Shown here one piece after another: positions 27,347 through 37,247 of a DNA stretch of 64,000 nt. Position numbers and translations under genes: made by a program. The DNA lies in assembly GCA_015058015.1 (NCBI GenBank), contig SVDM01000012.1:1-64000 (forward strand), given 5' to 3'. The DNA comes from Lachnospiraceae bacterium (GTDB taxonomy: Bacteria; Bacillota; Clostridia; Lachnospirales; Lachnospiraceae). Numbering within the stretch: the stretch's first letter is position 1; every line of letters begins with the position of its first letter. The notes below the pieces were generated by a model. That model was not told the origin of the DNA. It saw nothing but the letters and a program-made list of their open reading frames with translations, and ran no database searches.

Positions 27347-28276
27347 CTAGATTAAACCATCGTTATGTTCTTCAATGGCTTTGATGGCATGATAGATAAC
27401 GGAATTAACCGGGGTCGGAATACCCATCTCCTTTCCGAATCTCACCACAGTTCCCGAGAAGGATTCTATCTCCGTATGGTGCTTAGCCTTTAAATCATGA
27501 TGAAGAGATGATTGATAATCATATCTGATAGTCATTACCAGATTGTTCTCTTCTTCAATCTCATGTTCTGAAAACTCTATGCCCTTGGCCTTGGCAATGG
27601 CAATTACTTCTTCCATGGCCGCAAGTCTGATAGCATTCAAGTGCTCGCTCTCTCTGTATGCTCCGTAGGGAACACGCACCAGAGCGCAGGGGACACTCTC
27701 GCTGACATTTGCAAGGAACTTATACCAAAGACCATGAATCATATCATCGTTAATCTGATATGCGATATGGCACTCGTCAAACAGGGCCTTAACGGCTAAA
27801 ACTTTCTCGGAATAAGTATAATTCTCCTTCTCTCCGAAATAGATACATCCCTTGGAAGGATTGTAGTCCGTATGACCGTTAACCATATCAATTGACATTC
27901 TGACATAAGAATAGAGCATATGATCCCATCCGTATACCTTCGCAATACGCTCCTCTGTATCAAGGCCGTTCTGGATACCAAGTATAATAGTATGCTCACC
28001 AACCTGATTCTTAATATCCTTAATCGCCTGATCAAGATCGGTAATCTTGGTGGCAATAATAATAAGGTCTGCCGGATCTCCCTTCTTGTTAGGAGTTATA
28101 ATGGGAAAGTCGTACTTAATGCCGTTAACGGTTATGCCGTATTTCGCTATGCGCTCCTTACGAAAACCATCGCAAATAATACGAAAATCCCCCTTATCCA
28201 GCCAGTTGTAGAGTCTTGGCGCGAAAAAAGCTCCCGCGGCTCCCATTCCGATCAAAGAAACTTTCTTTATCTCCAT
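27347..28276 (-). CDS. Ketopantoate reductase family dehydrogenase (PanE/ApbA)
   Basis: The 309-residue protein has an N-terminal Rossmann nucleotide-binding motif (VSLIGMGAAGAFFAP) and the family's C-terminal helical domain with a conserved Lys in WYKFLANVSES. PanE reduces 2-dehydropantoate to pantoate with NADPH for CoA synthesis. The family also contains dehydrogenases with other substrates, and no pantothenate genes are nearby, so the substrate is unproven. A GGGGGG site precedes the ATG. Confidence 0.82.
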   Translation of the reverse strand: MEIKKVSLIGMGAAGAFFAPRLYNWLDKGDFRIICDGFRKERIAKYGITVNGIKYDFPIITPNKKGDPADLIIIATKITDLDQAIKDIKNQVGEHTIILGIQNGLDTEERIAKVYGWDHMLYSYVRMSIDMVNGHTDYNPSKGCIYFGEKENYTYSEKVLAVKALFDECHIAYQINDDMIHGLWYKFLANVSESVPCALVRVPYGAYRESEHLNAIRLAAMEEVIAIAKAKGIEFSEHEIEEENNLVMTIRYDYQSSLHHDLKAKHHTEIESFSGTVVRFGKEMGIPTPVNSVIYHAIKAIEEHNDGLI

Positions 28277-28325
28277 AATATCCCCCCTGAATATAATGAC
28301 TCGTAAATTAATGTAATTATATCAT

Positions 28326-29192
28326 TTATAGAGTAATTGAACAAGCAAGTGCAAGCGATCCCGGTCCTATATGACAGGATACACTAAGTGACAATGCATC
28401 TGTTTCGATAGGTCCTGCCTTGGGGAACATAGTCTCCGCTTCTTTTGCAAATTCCTTAGCCTCTTCCTCACTCTGTGAATGAACAGCAAATAACTTCAGC
28501 TTACCTGCTTCATAGATGTCTTTGAAGCGTCCTTCAATATCATCCTTCATCGCATTAAGCATAATCTTCTTGGCCTGCTTATTACCGCGGCACTTGGAAT
28601 ATGCATCCAGCTTCTCACCCTGAATCTGCAATACAGGCTTAATGTTTAACACTTCTCCGATAAGAGCTGCAGCCGGAGTTACACGGCCGCCCTTCTTAAG
28701 GTATTTCAATGTATCTACCATGATATAGATACTTGACTGCATCTTCTCATTAAGGAGATATTCCTTAATCTCCGCAGCTGATTTACCCTGCTTTGCAAGC
28801 TCAAACGCCGTGCGAACCGATTGTTTCTGTGTAACGGAAATACGCTGGTTATCCACTACCTGAACCCTGCCGTCATAATCAAGAGACATGGCATGGGCCG
28901 AACTGCAGGAACCGCTAAGTCCGCTGGACATTGGGATATGAACGATTTCGTCATAGTCTTTCAAGACCTCATCCCATGCAGCAAGCACGTCGGAAGGTCC
29001 CGGCTGTGATGTGGAAATATCAGCGTTCTCAGCCAGTTTTTGATAGAACTGCTCATGATTTAAGCTTATGTCTTCAAAAAACAAATCACCGTTTATATAA
29101 AATGGCATGGGAAGTACAAATACTCCCATCTCTTTTGCCTGAGCCTGAGTGATTCCACTGTTACTGTCAGTCATTATTGCGACTTTACTCAT
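28326..29192 (-). CDS. DegV family fatty-acid-binding protein
   Basis: DegV (FakB-like) proteins bind a single fatty acid; with FakA kinase they present it for phosphorylation. The 288-residue protein begins MSKVAIMTDSNSGITQAQAK and has the family signatures STSQPGPSD and IPMSSGLSGSC, where Ser residues contact the carboxyl group. The start was set at MSKVAIM, which has GGAGGAGA upstream. It overlaps the aspS 3' end by 8 bases and may be cotranscribed with it. No FakA partner is in the window. Confidence 0.88.
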   Translation of the reverse strand: MSKVAIMTDSNSGITQAQAKEMGVFVLPMPFYINGDLFFEDISLNHEQFYQKLAENADISTSQPGPSDVLAAWDEVLKDYDEIVHIPMSSGLSGSCSSAHAMSLDYDGRVQVVDNQRISVTQKQSVRTAFELAKQGKSAAEIKEYLLNEKMQSSIYIMVDTLKYLKKGGRVTPAAALIGEVLNIKPVLQIQGEKLDAYSKCRGNKQAKKIMLNAMKDDIEGRFKDIYEAGKLKLFAVHSQSEEEAKEFAKEAETMFPKAGPIETDALSLSVSCHIGPGSLALACSITL

Positions 29193-30984
29193 TAGTCTCC
29201 TCCATCTTCTCAATTCGGATTCCAAGTTCATCAAGTTGTGTCTGCTCTACAACATTAGGTGCATCTGTCATAAGACAGGATGCGTCTTTTACCTTGGGGA
29301 AGGCAATTACGTCTCTAATGCTTTCAGCCTGTACCATAAGCATAACCAGACGGTCTAAGCCGTATGCAAGTCCCGCATGGGGCGGAACACCGTATTTGAA
29401 AGCATTAAGAAGGAATCCGAATCGCTCGTAAGCATCTTCCTTGGTAAATCCCAATACTTCAAACATTTTTTCCTGTACATCGTTCTGGTGGATTCTGATA
29501 CTTCCTCCACCAAGCTCTGTGCCGTTAAGTACAATATCATAAGCCTTGGCACGAACAGCTCCAGGATTGGAGTCAAGAAGCTCTAAATCCTCATCCATTG
29601 GCATGGTAAAGGGGTGGTGCATAGCCACATATCTTCCTTCCTCCTCGGAATACTCTAAAAGCGGGAATTCCGTTACCCACAGGAAATTAAATTTGCTTTT
29701 ATCAATCAAGTCTAACTTGTTGGCAATTTCAATACGCAGACCGCCGAGAACAGTGTATACCATAAGGGTTTTATCTGCTGCAAAGAGAAGCAAATCTCCC
29801 GGCTGACCCTGCATCTTCTCAACCAGAGCCTTAAGTTCATCATCTGTCATAAACTTAGCAAAGGATGATTTGTATGTGCCGTCATCATTAATGCAGAGGT
29901 ATGCAAGACCCTTTGCACCGATGCCCTTTGCAAATTCAACAAGAGCGTCAATCTTCTTACGAGGCATAGCTGCCTGGCCTTTAACATTAAGTCCCCTTAC
30001 AGAACCCCCTGCTTCTATAGCACCGGTAAAGACACCAAAACCGCATCCTTTAACCACTTCAGTTACATCTACAAGTTCCATACCGAATCTGGTATCCGGC
30101 TTGTCGGAACCGAATCTGTCCATAGCTTCCTGCCAGGTCATCCTCTGAATGGGAAGGGGTACATCTACTCCCACCAGTTCTTTAAATATTCTTGCAAGAA
30201 GGCGTTCATTAACATCAATTACGTCATCAATATCAACAAAGGAAAGTTCCATATCCACCTGGGTAAACTCCGGCTGTCTGTCCGCTCTAAGGTCTTCATC
30301 TCTAAAGCATCTTGCAATCTGAAAATATCTGTCGTATCCCGAACACATAAGCAGCTGCTTATAAAGCTGGGGTGATTGGGGCAGTGCATAAAAGTTGCCG
30401 GGATGAACACGGCTTGGTACAAGGTATGTTCTGGCTCCTTCAGGAGTGCTCTTTCCAAGCATAGGTGTCTCAATCTCAAGGAATCCTTCTTCTGTCAAGA
30501 ACTGTCTTATAAGAGTCGTGGTCTGACTTCTTAAGATTAAGTTCCTCTGAAGGTCCGGTCTTCTAAGGTCTAAATATCTGTATTTAAGTCTGAGTTCATC
30601 CTTGGTCTGTGAATTCTCCTCAATGGGGAATGGAGGTGTCTCTGACTCTGAAAGAATACGCAGTGATTTAACAACCACTTCGATATCTCCCGTCTTAAGG
30701 CTCTCATTAACCTCTCCGCCCCTTTTGTTAACTATTCCTGTTGCGGCTATAACAAATTCACTACGAAGGAGTCCTGCCTTCTTGTAACCTTCAGCTCCTA
30801 TCTCATCCTCATTAAAGAGGAGCTGCAATATACCGCTTCTGTCTCTTAAGTCTATAAATATCAGGCTTCCAAGGTTACGGCGCTTCTGCACCCATCCCAT
30901 AACTGTAACCTCTTCTCCTATATTCTTATTCGATACTTCCGTACATCTATGGCTTCTTTTTAAGCCCTTCATTGATTCAGCCAT
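29185..30984 (-). CDS. aspS: Aspartyl-tRNA synthetase
   Basis: AspRS charges tRNA-Asp. The 599-residue class II enzyme has an N-terminal OB-fold anticodon-binding domain (VTVMGWVQKRRNLGSLIFID) and motif 2 (CFRDEDLRADRQPEFTQVD). A bacterial GAD insertion domain follows, then motif 3 (GLAYGLDRLVMLM). Length and domain order are those of bacterial AspRS. It follows hisS by 25 bases, an arrangement common in Firmicutes. Confidence 0.97.
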   Translation of the reverse strand: MAESMKGLKRSHRCTEVSNKNIGEEVTVMGWVQKRRNLGSLIFIDLRDRSGILQLLFNEDEIGAEGYKKAGLLRSEFVIAATGIVNKRGGEVNESLKTGDIEVVVKSLRILSESETPPFPIEENSQTKDELRLKYRYLDLRRPDLQRNLILRSQTTTLIRQFLTEEGFLEIETPMLGKSTPEGARTYLVPSRVHPGNFYALPQSPQLYKQLLMCSGYDRYFQIARCFRDEDLRADRQPEFTQVDMELSFVDIDDVIDVNERLLARIFKELVGVDVPLPIQRMTWQEAMDRFGSDKPDTRFGMELVDVTEVVKGCGFGVFTGAIEAGGSVRGLNVKGQAAMPRKKIDALVEFAKGIGAKGLAYLCINDDGTYKSSFAKFMTDDELKALVEKMQGQPGDLLLFAADKTLMVYTVLGGLRIEIANKLDLIDKSKFNFLWVTEFPLLEYSEEEGRYVAMHHPFTMPMDEDLELLDSNPGAVRAKAYDIVLNGTELGGGSIRIHQNDVQEKMFEVLGFTKEDAYERFGFLLNAFKYGVPPHAGLAYGLDRLVMLMVQAESIRDVIAFPKVKDASCLMTDAPNVVEQTQLDELGIRIEKMEETNE

Positions 30985-31009
30985 TTAAAACTAATCCTCC
31001 GTTTATCCG

Positions 31010-32260
31010 TTAATTGTTAAAGAATTCTTTGAATTCCGTAAATCCTTTTTCAGTAAGCTGCTGTTTCTGGAACTTCTTATTCTTGTTCATCTGCATAACC
31101 GAAACCGTTACGCCCTTTGTTCTTTCCTCGGCAGCCTCTTTAAGTATCTCTGCCCGCCGAGCGCCGGATACTCCCTTTTCAATGAGGTAAGCCGCCTTAC
31201 GCGCATCTCCCGGCACTTTAAAGCCCTTTTCCATAAGAAGCATAACAATACGCTCAAATCCTACAGAAAAACCACAGGCGCAGGTATCATTGCCCGTAAA
31301 ACGTCCAATCATTTTGTCATATCTGCCGCCACCGCCTACAGATCCGCCATACTCTTCCATTGCAATCTCAAAGATAGGTCCGGTGTAGTATGACATTCCC
31401 CTTACCAGTGTGGGATCAAACTCAATCTTAAAGTCACCTTCCGCAGTAGCCTCGACACTTTCCATAATGGATAGAAGATTCTCTGCAGATTCTTTATCAA
31501 GGAAATCACCCAGCAGGTCTGCGCATTTACGTACTCCTGCCGTGTCTCTTGTGATTTCTTTAAACAAGTTTAAATATTTATCAACGGAATCCTTTGCAAA
31601 ACCTGCTTCTTCAAGTTCAGCAGCTACGCCTTCGATTCCGATTTTGTCCATCTTATCCAGAATAATAAATACTGTATCATAATCTTTTTCTTCAAATCCG
31701 CTATAAGCCGCCATTGCTTTAAGCAGCTTTCTGTCATTGATTCGGATTACATAGCCTGTAAACTCCAACTTGTTAAGGAGTGTTGACATGGCAAGGATAA
31801 GATCTATCTCCGCCATACAGGTAGGATCGCCCAGGATATCAATGTCACACTGCATAAACTGTCTAAAACGCCCTCTCTGGGGTCTGTCGGCTCTCCATAC
31901 ATTACCCATCTGCAAAGCCTTAAAGGGAGTGGGCAACTCATTAGCATTATTTGAATAATATCTTGAAAGGGGCACCGTTAAATCGTAGCGAAGTCCGGAA
32001 TCCACCAGGTCGCTCTCCGTCTTGGCTGTCTCTAGATTCAGCTTCTCTCCTCGCTTCATAATCTTAAAGATGAGCTTCTCATTTTCACCGCCCTGTTTGC
32101 TGGACAGGTTCTCGATATGCTCCACGCAAGGTGTCTCAATTGATGAGAATCCAAAGCTTCCATAAGTCTCTTTAATTACCCGTATTACATAATCTCTGAT
32201 TTGCATCTCCTCGGGCAGAATATCCTTCATGCCCGTAACGGGTTTCTTCTTCAATGTCAT
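31010..32260 (-). CDS. hisS: Histidyl-tRNA synthetase
   Basis: HisRS charges tRNA-His. The 416-residue class II enzyme has motif 1 near the N-terminus and motif 2 (NVWRADRPQRGRFRQFMQCD). It also has the histidine-specific GMSYYTGPIFEIA and GGGGRYDKMIGRF segments, and a C-terminal anticodon-binding domain. No T-box leader is present, because only 2 bases separate it from hemZ. It is thus expressed as part of the relA-hemZ-hisS-aspS cluster. Confidence 0.97.
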   Translation of the reverse strand: MTLKKKPVTGMKDILPEEMQIRDYVIRVIKETYGSFGFSSIETPCVEHIENLSSKQGGENEKLIFKIMKRGEKLNLETAKTESDLVDSGLRYDLTVPLSRYYSNNANELPTPFKALQMGNVWRADRPQRGRFRQFMQCDIDILGDPTCMAEIDLILAMSTLLNKLEFTGYVIRINDRKLLKAMAAYSGFEEKDYDTVFIILDKMDKIGIEGVAAELEEAGFAKDSVDKYLNLFKEITRDTAGVRKCADLLGDFLDKESAENLLSIMESVEATAEGDFKIEFDPTLVRGMSYYTGPIFEIAMEEYGGSVGGGGRYDKMIGRFTGNDTCACGFSVGFERIVMLLMEKGFKVPGDARKAAYLIEKGVSGARRAEILKEAAEERTKGVTVSVMQMNKNKKFQKQQLTEKGFTEFKEFFNN

Positions 32261-32262
32261 GT

Positions 32263-33714
32263 TTATTCCTCCAACAACTGCCTCTTCTTGGCAAGTATAG
32301 TATCTATGTTCTCAAGATATGTCTTAATATCTTTGGGATTAACGATTCGTTCAATCCTCTCTCCATCCGGCCACACCCTTTTTGTGGATGATCCGGCACC
32401 GCATGCAGCTATTGTCTGCTTCTCCTCCATAATAAGGATGTTATAAAGGCCTTCACATCCGGGTAGCGCGTAGCCTACATTCTCCATGTTACCCGCCATG
32501 TTCTTCTGACGGTACAGGTAGTAGGGTTCAAGCCCCGCTTCAGTGATATACCTGGAAGTAAGATTCATAATCTCAGTATTGTTAACAATACCGATTCTTT
32601 CATACTCCTCTTTCATAAGGTTAAGTCTGGTAGCCCTTTTTATGGCAAGACTGTGGACTGTAATATTCTCAGGCCGCAAAGCACATACTCTTCTAAGTGT
32701 TTCTTCAACATCGGATATGCCTTCCCCGGGAAGTCCCACAATCAGATCCATATTTATATTCTTAAATCCCAGCCTTCTGGCCAGCTCAAACTTCTCAATA
32801 ATATCCCTTACGGAATGCTTCCTGCCTATAAGCTCCAAGGTCTTGTTGTTCATGGTCTGAGGATTAATGCTTATCCTGCTTATATCATGGCTTCTTAAAA
32901 CCTGAAGCTTTTCTTCGTCTATAGAATCCGGTCTGCCCGCCTCAACAGTGTACTCCCTAACCTTGGAAATATCAAATGTCTTCTCAACTTTGGTAAGAAG
33001 ACGGTCAAGTCTGGCAGGGGATAAAACCGTAGGGGTTCCTCCTCCGATGTAGATACTGTCAGGACCGAATCCGTAAAAATGCGCAAAAAACTCCAGTTCT
33101 TTTTCAAGAACCGTAAGGTAATCATCCATTGCCCCATCCCACTTATCCGCAAGATTGGACGCAAAAGAACAATACAGACAGATGCTGGGACAAAATGGAA
33201 TATGGATATACAGGCTGTAGCCCTTTTTATAGTCAAATTTCCGCAGGATATTATACTCCTTGCGGGCAATGCTTAAACTCAGATTCATCTTCTCTTCGGA
33301 GATATAATAAGTATCTTTCAGATTCTTTCTTATGTCTTCCTCCGAGTTGCCCTTTTCCAACATGGAAAGAGGCATGCGAACGGGGCGTATTCCCGTAAGG
33401 GTACCCCAGGGCAGGTCGTGTCCTACGCTTTCTTTAAGCACCTTGTAAAGAGTGCGTTTTAATGCATTCTTGGTTGCCTTGCGGTCGGAGTAATCAATAA
33501 ATTCCTCCTGTTCAAAACGTCCTTCTGTAGTAGTAAGGGTTATCTTTAACTTATAATCAGAGAATAAAATGTCGATTAAACTATCTCCCGCACCAGGTTC
33601 TTCTTTTTCCTTCAAAATAGCCACATTGGCGTAAGGATAGAAGGCTTTAACCAGAGAATGAATGTCATATTCAAAATTGTTGGGTGTAATCCTTATTACA
33701 ATCTTATCTGACAT
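32263..33714 (-). CDS. hemZ: HemZ-type coproporphyrinogen dehydrogenase-like radical SAM protein
   Basis: The 483-residue protein has the radical-SAM cluster motif CxxxCxxC (Cys175, Cys179, Cys182 in FCPSICLYCSF) and the GGGTPT motif downstream, as in the HemN/HemZ family. HemZ is the form with an extra N-terminal domain of ~160 residues, which is present here. Whether it makes haem precursors is unsure, since no other haem genes are visible. Its 5' end overlaps the MBL gene by 11 bases. Confidence 0.88.
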   Translation of the reverse strand: MSDKIVIRITPNNFEYDIHSLVKAFYPYANVAILKEKEEPGAGDSLIDILFSDYKLKITLTTTEGRFEQEEFIDYSDRKATKNALKRTLYKVLKESVGHDLPWGTLTGIRPVRMPLSMLEKGNSEEDIRKNLKDTYYISEEKMNLSLSIARKEYNILRKFDYKKGYSLYIHIPFCPSICLYCSFASNLADKWDGAMDDYLTVLEKELEFFAHFYGFGPDSIYIGGGTPTVLSPARLDRLLTKVEKTFDISKVREYTVEAGRPDSIDEEKLQVLRSHDISRISINPQTMNNKTLELIGRKHSVRDIIEKFELARRLGFKNINMDLIVGLPGEGISDVEETLRRVCALRPENITVHSLAIKRATRLNLMKEEYERIGIVNNTEIMNLTSRYITEAGLEPYYLYRQKNMAGNMENVGYALPGCEGLYNILIMEEKQTIAACGAGSSTKRVWPDGERIERIVNPKDIKTYLENIDTILAKKRQLLEE

Positions 33715-34342
33715 ATGGATTGTGAATTCGCTCCATTCCTATTGTTGTAGAGCCTCCGTGTCCAGGAAAGACCTCCACATCATCCGGCAATTTCATCAGA
33801 ATCTCATTGATGGAATGATCCATCTCCTTCATACTACCTGTGGGGAAATCCGTTCTTCCCACAGAACCCTCAAAAAGGGTATCCCCACTGATTAATATCT
33901 TCTCATCTTCTATGTAATAGCAGCAGCTTCCCTTTGAGTGGCCGGGGGTGTGAATAACCTTAATATGCATTCCCCCCAGGTCAAGCTCATGTCCGTCACG
34001 AAGAAGACGGTCAGCTTTAACCACCAGGGCGCTTTCATCCGCAACCATTCCAAAGAGTCTCTCCTTGGTATCAAGCAAAAGCTCTTCCTCTTCGCGGAAA
34101 GCAAAAACCGGAATATTTGCCAGCTTTCTAAGCTCATTAACTCCCATAATATGATCAAAATGTCCGTGAGTTAATATAATAGCCACCGGCTTGTATCCTT
34201 CCTGTTTGATTCTGGCATATAACCCTTCTGCATTCTCACCGGGATCCGCCACCAAACATTCTTTGGTTTCTGTGTTAATTATGAAGTAACAATTGGTTGA
34301 CAATTGTCCTACATGATGTACCTCAAGTTTTATCTTGCCCAT
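33704..34342 (-). CDS. MBL-fold hydrolase (glyoxalase II-like)
   Basis: The 212-residue protein has the metallo-beta-lactamase metal motif THGHFDH (His59, His61, Asp63, His64) and later GHSKGSCCYY and SGDTLFEGSVGRTD. It ends in the FPGHGGSTTIG motif. This small class is often labelled hydroxyacylglutathione hydrolase, but many Clostridia lack glutathione, so the substrate is open. Its start adjoins the relA stop with no gap. Confidence 0.85.
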   Translation of the reverse strand: MGKIKLEVHHVGQLSTNCYFIINTETKECLVADPGENAEGLYARIKQEGYKPVAIILTHGHFDHIMGVNELRKLANIPVFAFREEEELLLDTKERLFGMVADESALVVKADRLLRDGHELDLGGMHIKVIHTPGHSKGSCCYYIEDEKILISGDTLFEGSVGRTDFPTGSMKEMDHSINEILMKLPDDVEVFPGHGGSTTIGMERIHNPYVR

Positions 34343-36553
34343 TTAGCCCATAGTCCTTTCTATATCGATGATGCTCTCTACCTGTCTTATCTTGTCAACC
34401 AGCTTGGAAAGGCTCTCTTTGCTACCGATTCTAAAGGAAATAGAAATGGTGGCAATGCCCTGTTTGCTGGTTCTGGAGTTGATGGAGCTTATATCTATCT
34501 TTTGTTCTGTAAATATCTTGGTTATATCAACAATAAGACCCATTCGGTTATTACCGTATATATTAATCTCGGTTAAGAACAGCTCAGCTTCTGAATCAGG
34601 TGTATCATCCCATTCCGCCTCAATAAGACGGCTTCTGTCATAGTCAGACATATTGATGACATTTACACAATCCGTCCTGTGAATGGATACTCCACGGCCT
34701 CTGGTAACAAAACCGATTATCTCATCACCCGGTACCGGATTACAACACTTGGAAAAACGAACATCCACATCATGAATGCCCTTGACGGTTATAGCATTAT
34801 GCTTAACACGTCCGTGATGGTCCTTAGCCTCTGCCACCTCTTGAAGGATATCCTCATCTGTGGCCGGTTTGGCGTTCTTGTCCTTGTATTCTTCTATAAC
34901 CTTGTTGATAACCTGGCCTTCCTTTAATCCGCCGTGACCGACAGCAGCAAGGACTGATTCCCAATCACGAAAGCCGAATTTCTTCATGACTTTCTGGGTA
35001 TACTCAGGTTTTATTATATCTGTATACGGAACTGCCTTGGCCTTACAGTAGGCAATAAGCATCTCCTTACCCTTGTCAATGTTTTCTTCTTTGAATTCAT
35101 TCCTAAACCACTGATTAATCTTGGACTTGGCCTGAGGACTTTTAACAATCTTAAGCCAGTCTCTGCTGGGTCCCTTGGTGTTCTGAGAAGTAAGAATCTC
35201 AACACGGTCACCGTTTTGAAGCACATAATCAATGGGTACAAGCTTGCCGTTTACCTTGGCTCCCGTCATACGGTTTCCTACGGCACTGTGAATACTGTAT
35301 GCAAAATCAATGGGATTGGAACCCTTGGGAAGGTTCTTAACATCACCATTGGGGGTGAAACAATAAACGTTGTCGGAAAAGAGGTCTAAGTCACTCTTTA
35401 AGAGGTTCATAAACTCCCTGTTATCCGACATGTCCTGCTGCCACTCCAGTATCTGGCGCAACCAGGATAACTTCTCTTCTTCCTGATTCTCCGGATTCCT
35501 GCCGTCTGATGCATCCTTGTACTTCCAATGAGCTGCGATACCATACTCGGCAGTCTTATGCATCTCCTCGGTACGAATCTGAATCTCGAAAGGCTTACCC
35601 TGTCCGCTCATAAGTGTGGTGTGAAGTGACTGGTACATGTTGGGCTTTGGCATGGCGATGTAGTCTTTAAAACGGCCCGGTATAGGCTTGTACATCTCAT
35701 GAATGGTACCAAGGGCTGCATAACAGTCCTTAACGTCTTTTACCACAATTCTTATGGCAAAAAGGTCATATATCTGATCTAAGGTCTTGTTCTGATTAAC
35801 CATCTTCTTGTATATACTGAAGAAATGCTTTGCACGACCGTAGATGTTTGCTTCAATACTTGCTTTTTCAAGGGCTTCCTGAAGCTCCTTGCAAATCTCT
35901 GCTACAAATTCCTGTCTCTCTCCCTTACGGAGCGCAATCTTTTCTACCAACTCGTAATAAATGTCTGGCTCAAGATATTTTAAAGACAGGTCATCAAGTT
36001 CTATCTTAATCTTGGATATACCAAGCCTTTGTGCAATGGGGGCGTAAATGTCCATGGTTTCCCTGGCCTTCTCCTGCTGCTTTTCGGGAATCATGTATTT
36101 CAGGGTTCGCATGTTGTGAAGACGGTCTGCCAACTTAATCAATATAACTCTGATATCCTTGGCCATGGCAAGAAACATCTTACGAAGGTTCTCTGCCTGA
36201 AGTTCTATCTTGTCTGAAGAATAATTAAGCTGTCCCAACTTGGTTACACCGTCTACAAGCTGTGCAACATCGGGGCCGAACTCTCTTTCTATGTCTTCTG
36301 ACGTGTAGTCCGTATCTTCTACCACATCGTGAAGGATACCCGCCACTATGGTCTCTTTATCAAGCTCGAGTTCAGCCAAAATGATGGCAACACAAAGAGG
36401 GTGAATTATATATGGTTCACCCGATTTACGAACTTGACCTTCATGCGCTTCCACAGCAAGCTTATATGCCTTCTCTACCATGGAAATATCTGCCGAAGGG
36501 TGATATTGACGAATCATTTCAATCAACTGAGCATACAAATCCTCGGGATTCAT
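34343..36553 (-). CDS. relA: Bifunctional (p)ppGpp synthetase/hydrolase
   Basis: This Rel protein makes and degrades the stringent-response alarmone. The 736-residue protein has an N-terminal HD hydrolase domain (His51, His75-Asp76 in GILHDVVEDTDYT). The synthetase domain contains GRFKDYIAMPKPN, whose RxKD motif is the mark of bifunctional enzymes. A TGS domain (VYCFTPNGDVKNLP) and a C-terminal ACT domain follow. It heads the relA-MBL-hemZ-hisS-aspS series, so alarmone control and tRNA charging genes sit together. Confidence 0.96.
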   Translation of the reverse strand: MNPEDLYAQLIEMIRQYHPSADISMVEKAYKLAVEAHEGQVRKSGEPYIIHPLCVAIILAELELDKETIVAGILHDVVEDTDYTSEDIEREFGPDVAQLVDGVTKLGQLNYSSDKIELQAENLRKMFLAMAKDIRVILIKLADRLHNMRTLKYMIPEKQQEKARETMDIYAPIAQRLGISKIKIELDDLSLKYLEPDIYYELVEKIALRKGERQEFVAEICKELQEALEKASIEANIYGRAKHFFSIYKKMVNQNKTLDQIYDLFAIRIVVKDVKDCYAALGTIHEMYKPIPGRFKDYIAMPKPNMYQSLHTTLMSGQGKPFEIQIRTEEMHKTAEYGIAAHWKYKDASDGRNPENQEEEKLSWLRQILEWQQDMSDNREFMNLLKSDLDLFSDNVYCFTPNGDVKNLPKGSNPIDFAYSIHSAVGNRMTGAKVNGKLVPIDYVLQNGDRVEILTSQNTKGPSRDWLKIVKSPQAKSKINQWFRNEFKEENIDKGKEMLIAYCKAKAVPYTDIIKPEYTQKVMKKFGFRDWESVLAAVGHGGLKEGQVINKVIEEYKDKNAKPATDEDILQEVAEAKDHHGRVKHNAITVKGIHDVDVRFSKCCNPVPGDEIIGFVTRGRGVSIHRTDCVNVINMSDYDRSRLIEAEWDDTPDSEAELFLTEINIYGNNRMGLIVDITKIFTEQKIDISSINSRTSKQGIATISISFRIGSKESLSKLVDKIRQVESIIDIERTMG

Positions 36554-36605
36554 GCCATCACCTCAACATATCACATCACACTAATAATTCTATAGTATAT
36601 CATCT

Positions 36606-37247
36606 TTAGATATCATTTACAACTTTTCTGTCACCTATTACAATTCCTGACAGCCTTGCTTCAATAGCCAGCTCCGTTCTGTTGGCAAAACCGGTCTTTT
36701 CAAGCATATGAGTAACATGGGTTCGCACCGTGTTGACAGAGATAAACAGCTTATCAGCAATTTCCTGATTGGATGCACCGGTGGTAAGCTCCCGAAGAAC
36801 CAAAAGCTCAGCATCCGTAAAATCATCACTGAAAATATCACCGATTTGAATCTTGGGAATAACTCCCGGATAAATGCTCTCCCCCTTCATGGTTCGCTCT
36901 ATTACCTCAAGCAAAGGAGCTTCCTGAACCTCCTTGTACCAAAAGCTTTCAACCCCTATCTCCCTGGCTCTTTTTATGTAGCCTACTTCCGGCATGGAAG
37001 TTACAATAATAATCTTTATATCCGGGTTAATCTTTTTAACCTTCTCGGATGCCGTAAGGCCGTCTATCCCCGTCTGCATTACCACATCCATAATAATAAG
37101 ATCCACCGTATATTTGGTAAGATATACGTCCAGCAAATCCGCACTGTCTAAGGCAAACAGCAGATTGTAGCCCTCTGCGCCTTTAATAATGCTCTCGAAT
37201 AACTGTCTGGACATTACCTGGTCATCAATTACTATAACGTTTTTCAT
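36606..37247 (-). CDS. NarL/LuxR-type response regulator
   Basis: The 213-residue protein has a receiver domain with acidic pocket Asp8-Asp9, phosphoacceptor Asp54 (DLIIMDVVM), Thr83 and Lys105. A LuxR-type helix-turn-helix follows (TGASNQEIADKLFISVNTVRTH). Its start overlaps the histidine kinase stop by 4 bases, so the kinase is its likely partner. Its target genes are unknown. Confidence 0.92.
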   Translation of the reverse strand: MKNVIVIDDQVMSRQLFESIIKGAEGYNLLFALDSADLLDVYLTKYTVDLIIMDVVMQTGIDGLTASEKVKKINPDIKIIIVTSMPEVGYIKRAREIGVESFWYKEVQEAPLLEVIERTMKGESIYPGVIPKIQIGDIFSDDFTDAELLVLRELTTGASNQEIADKLFISVNTVRTHVTHMLEKTGFANRTELAIEARLSGIVIGDRKVVNDI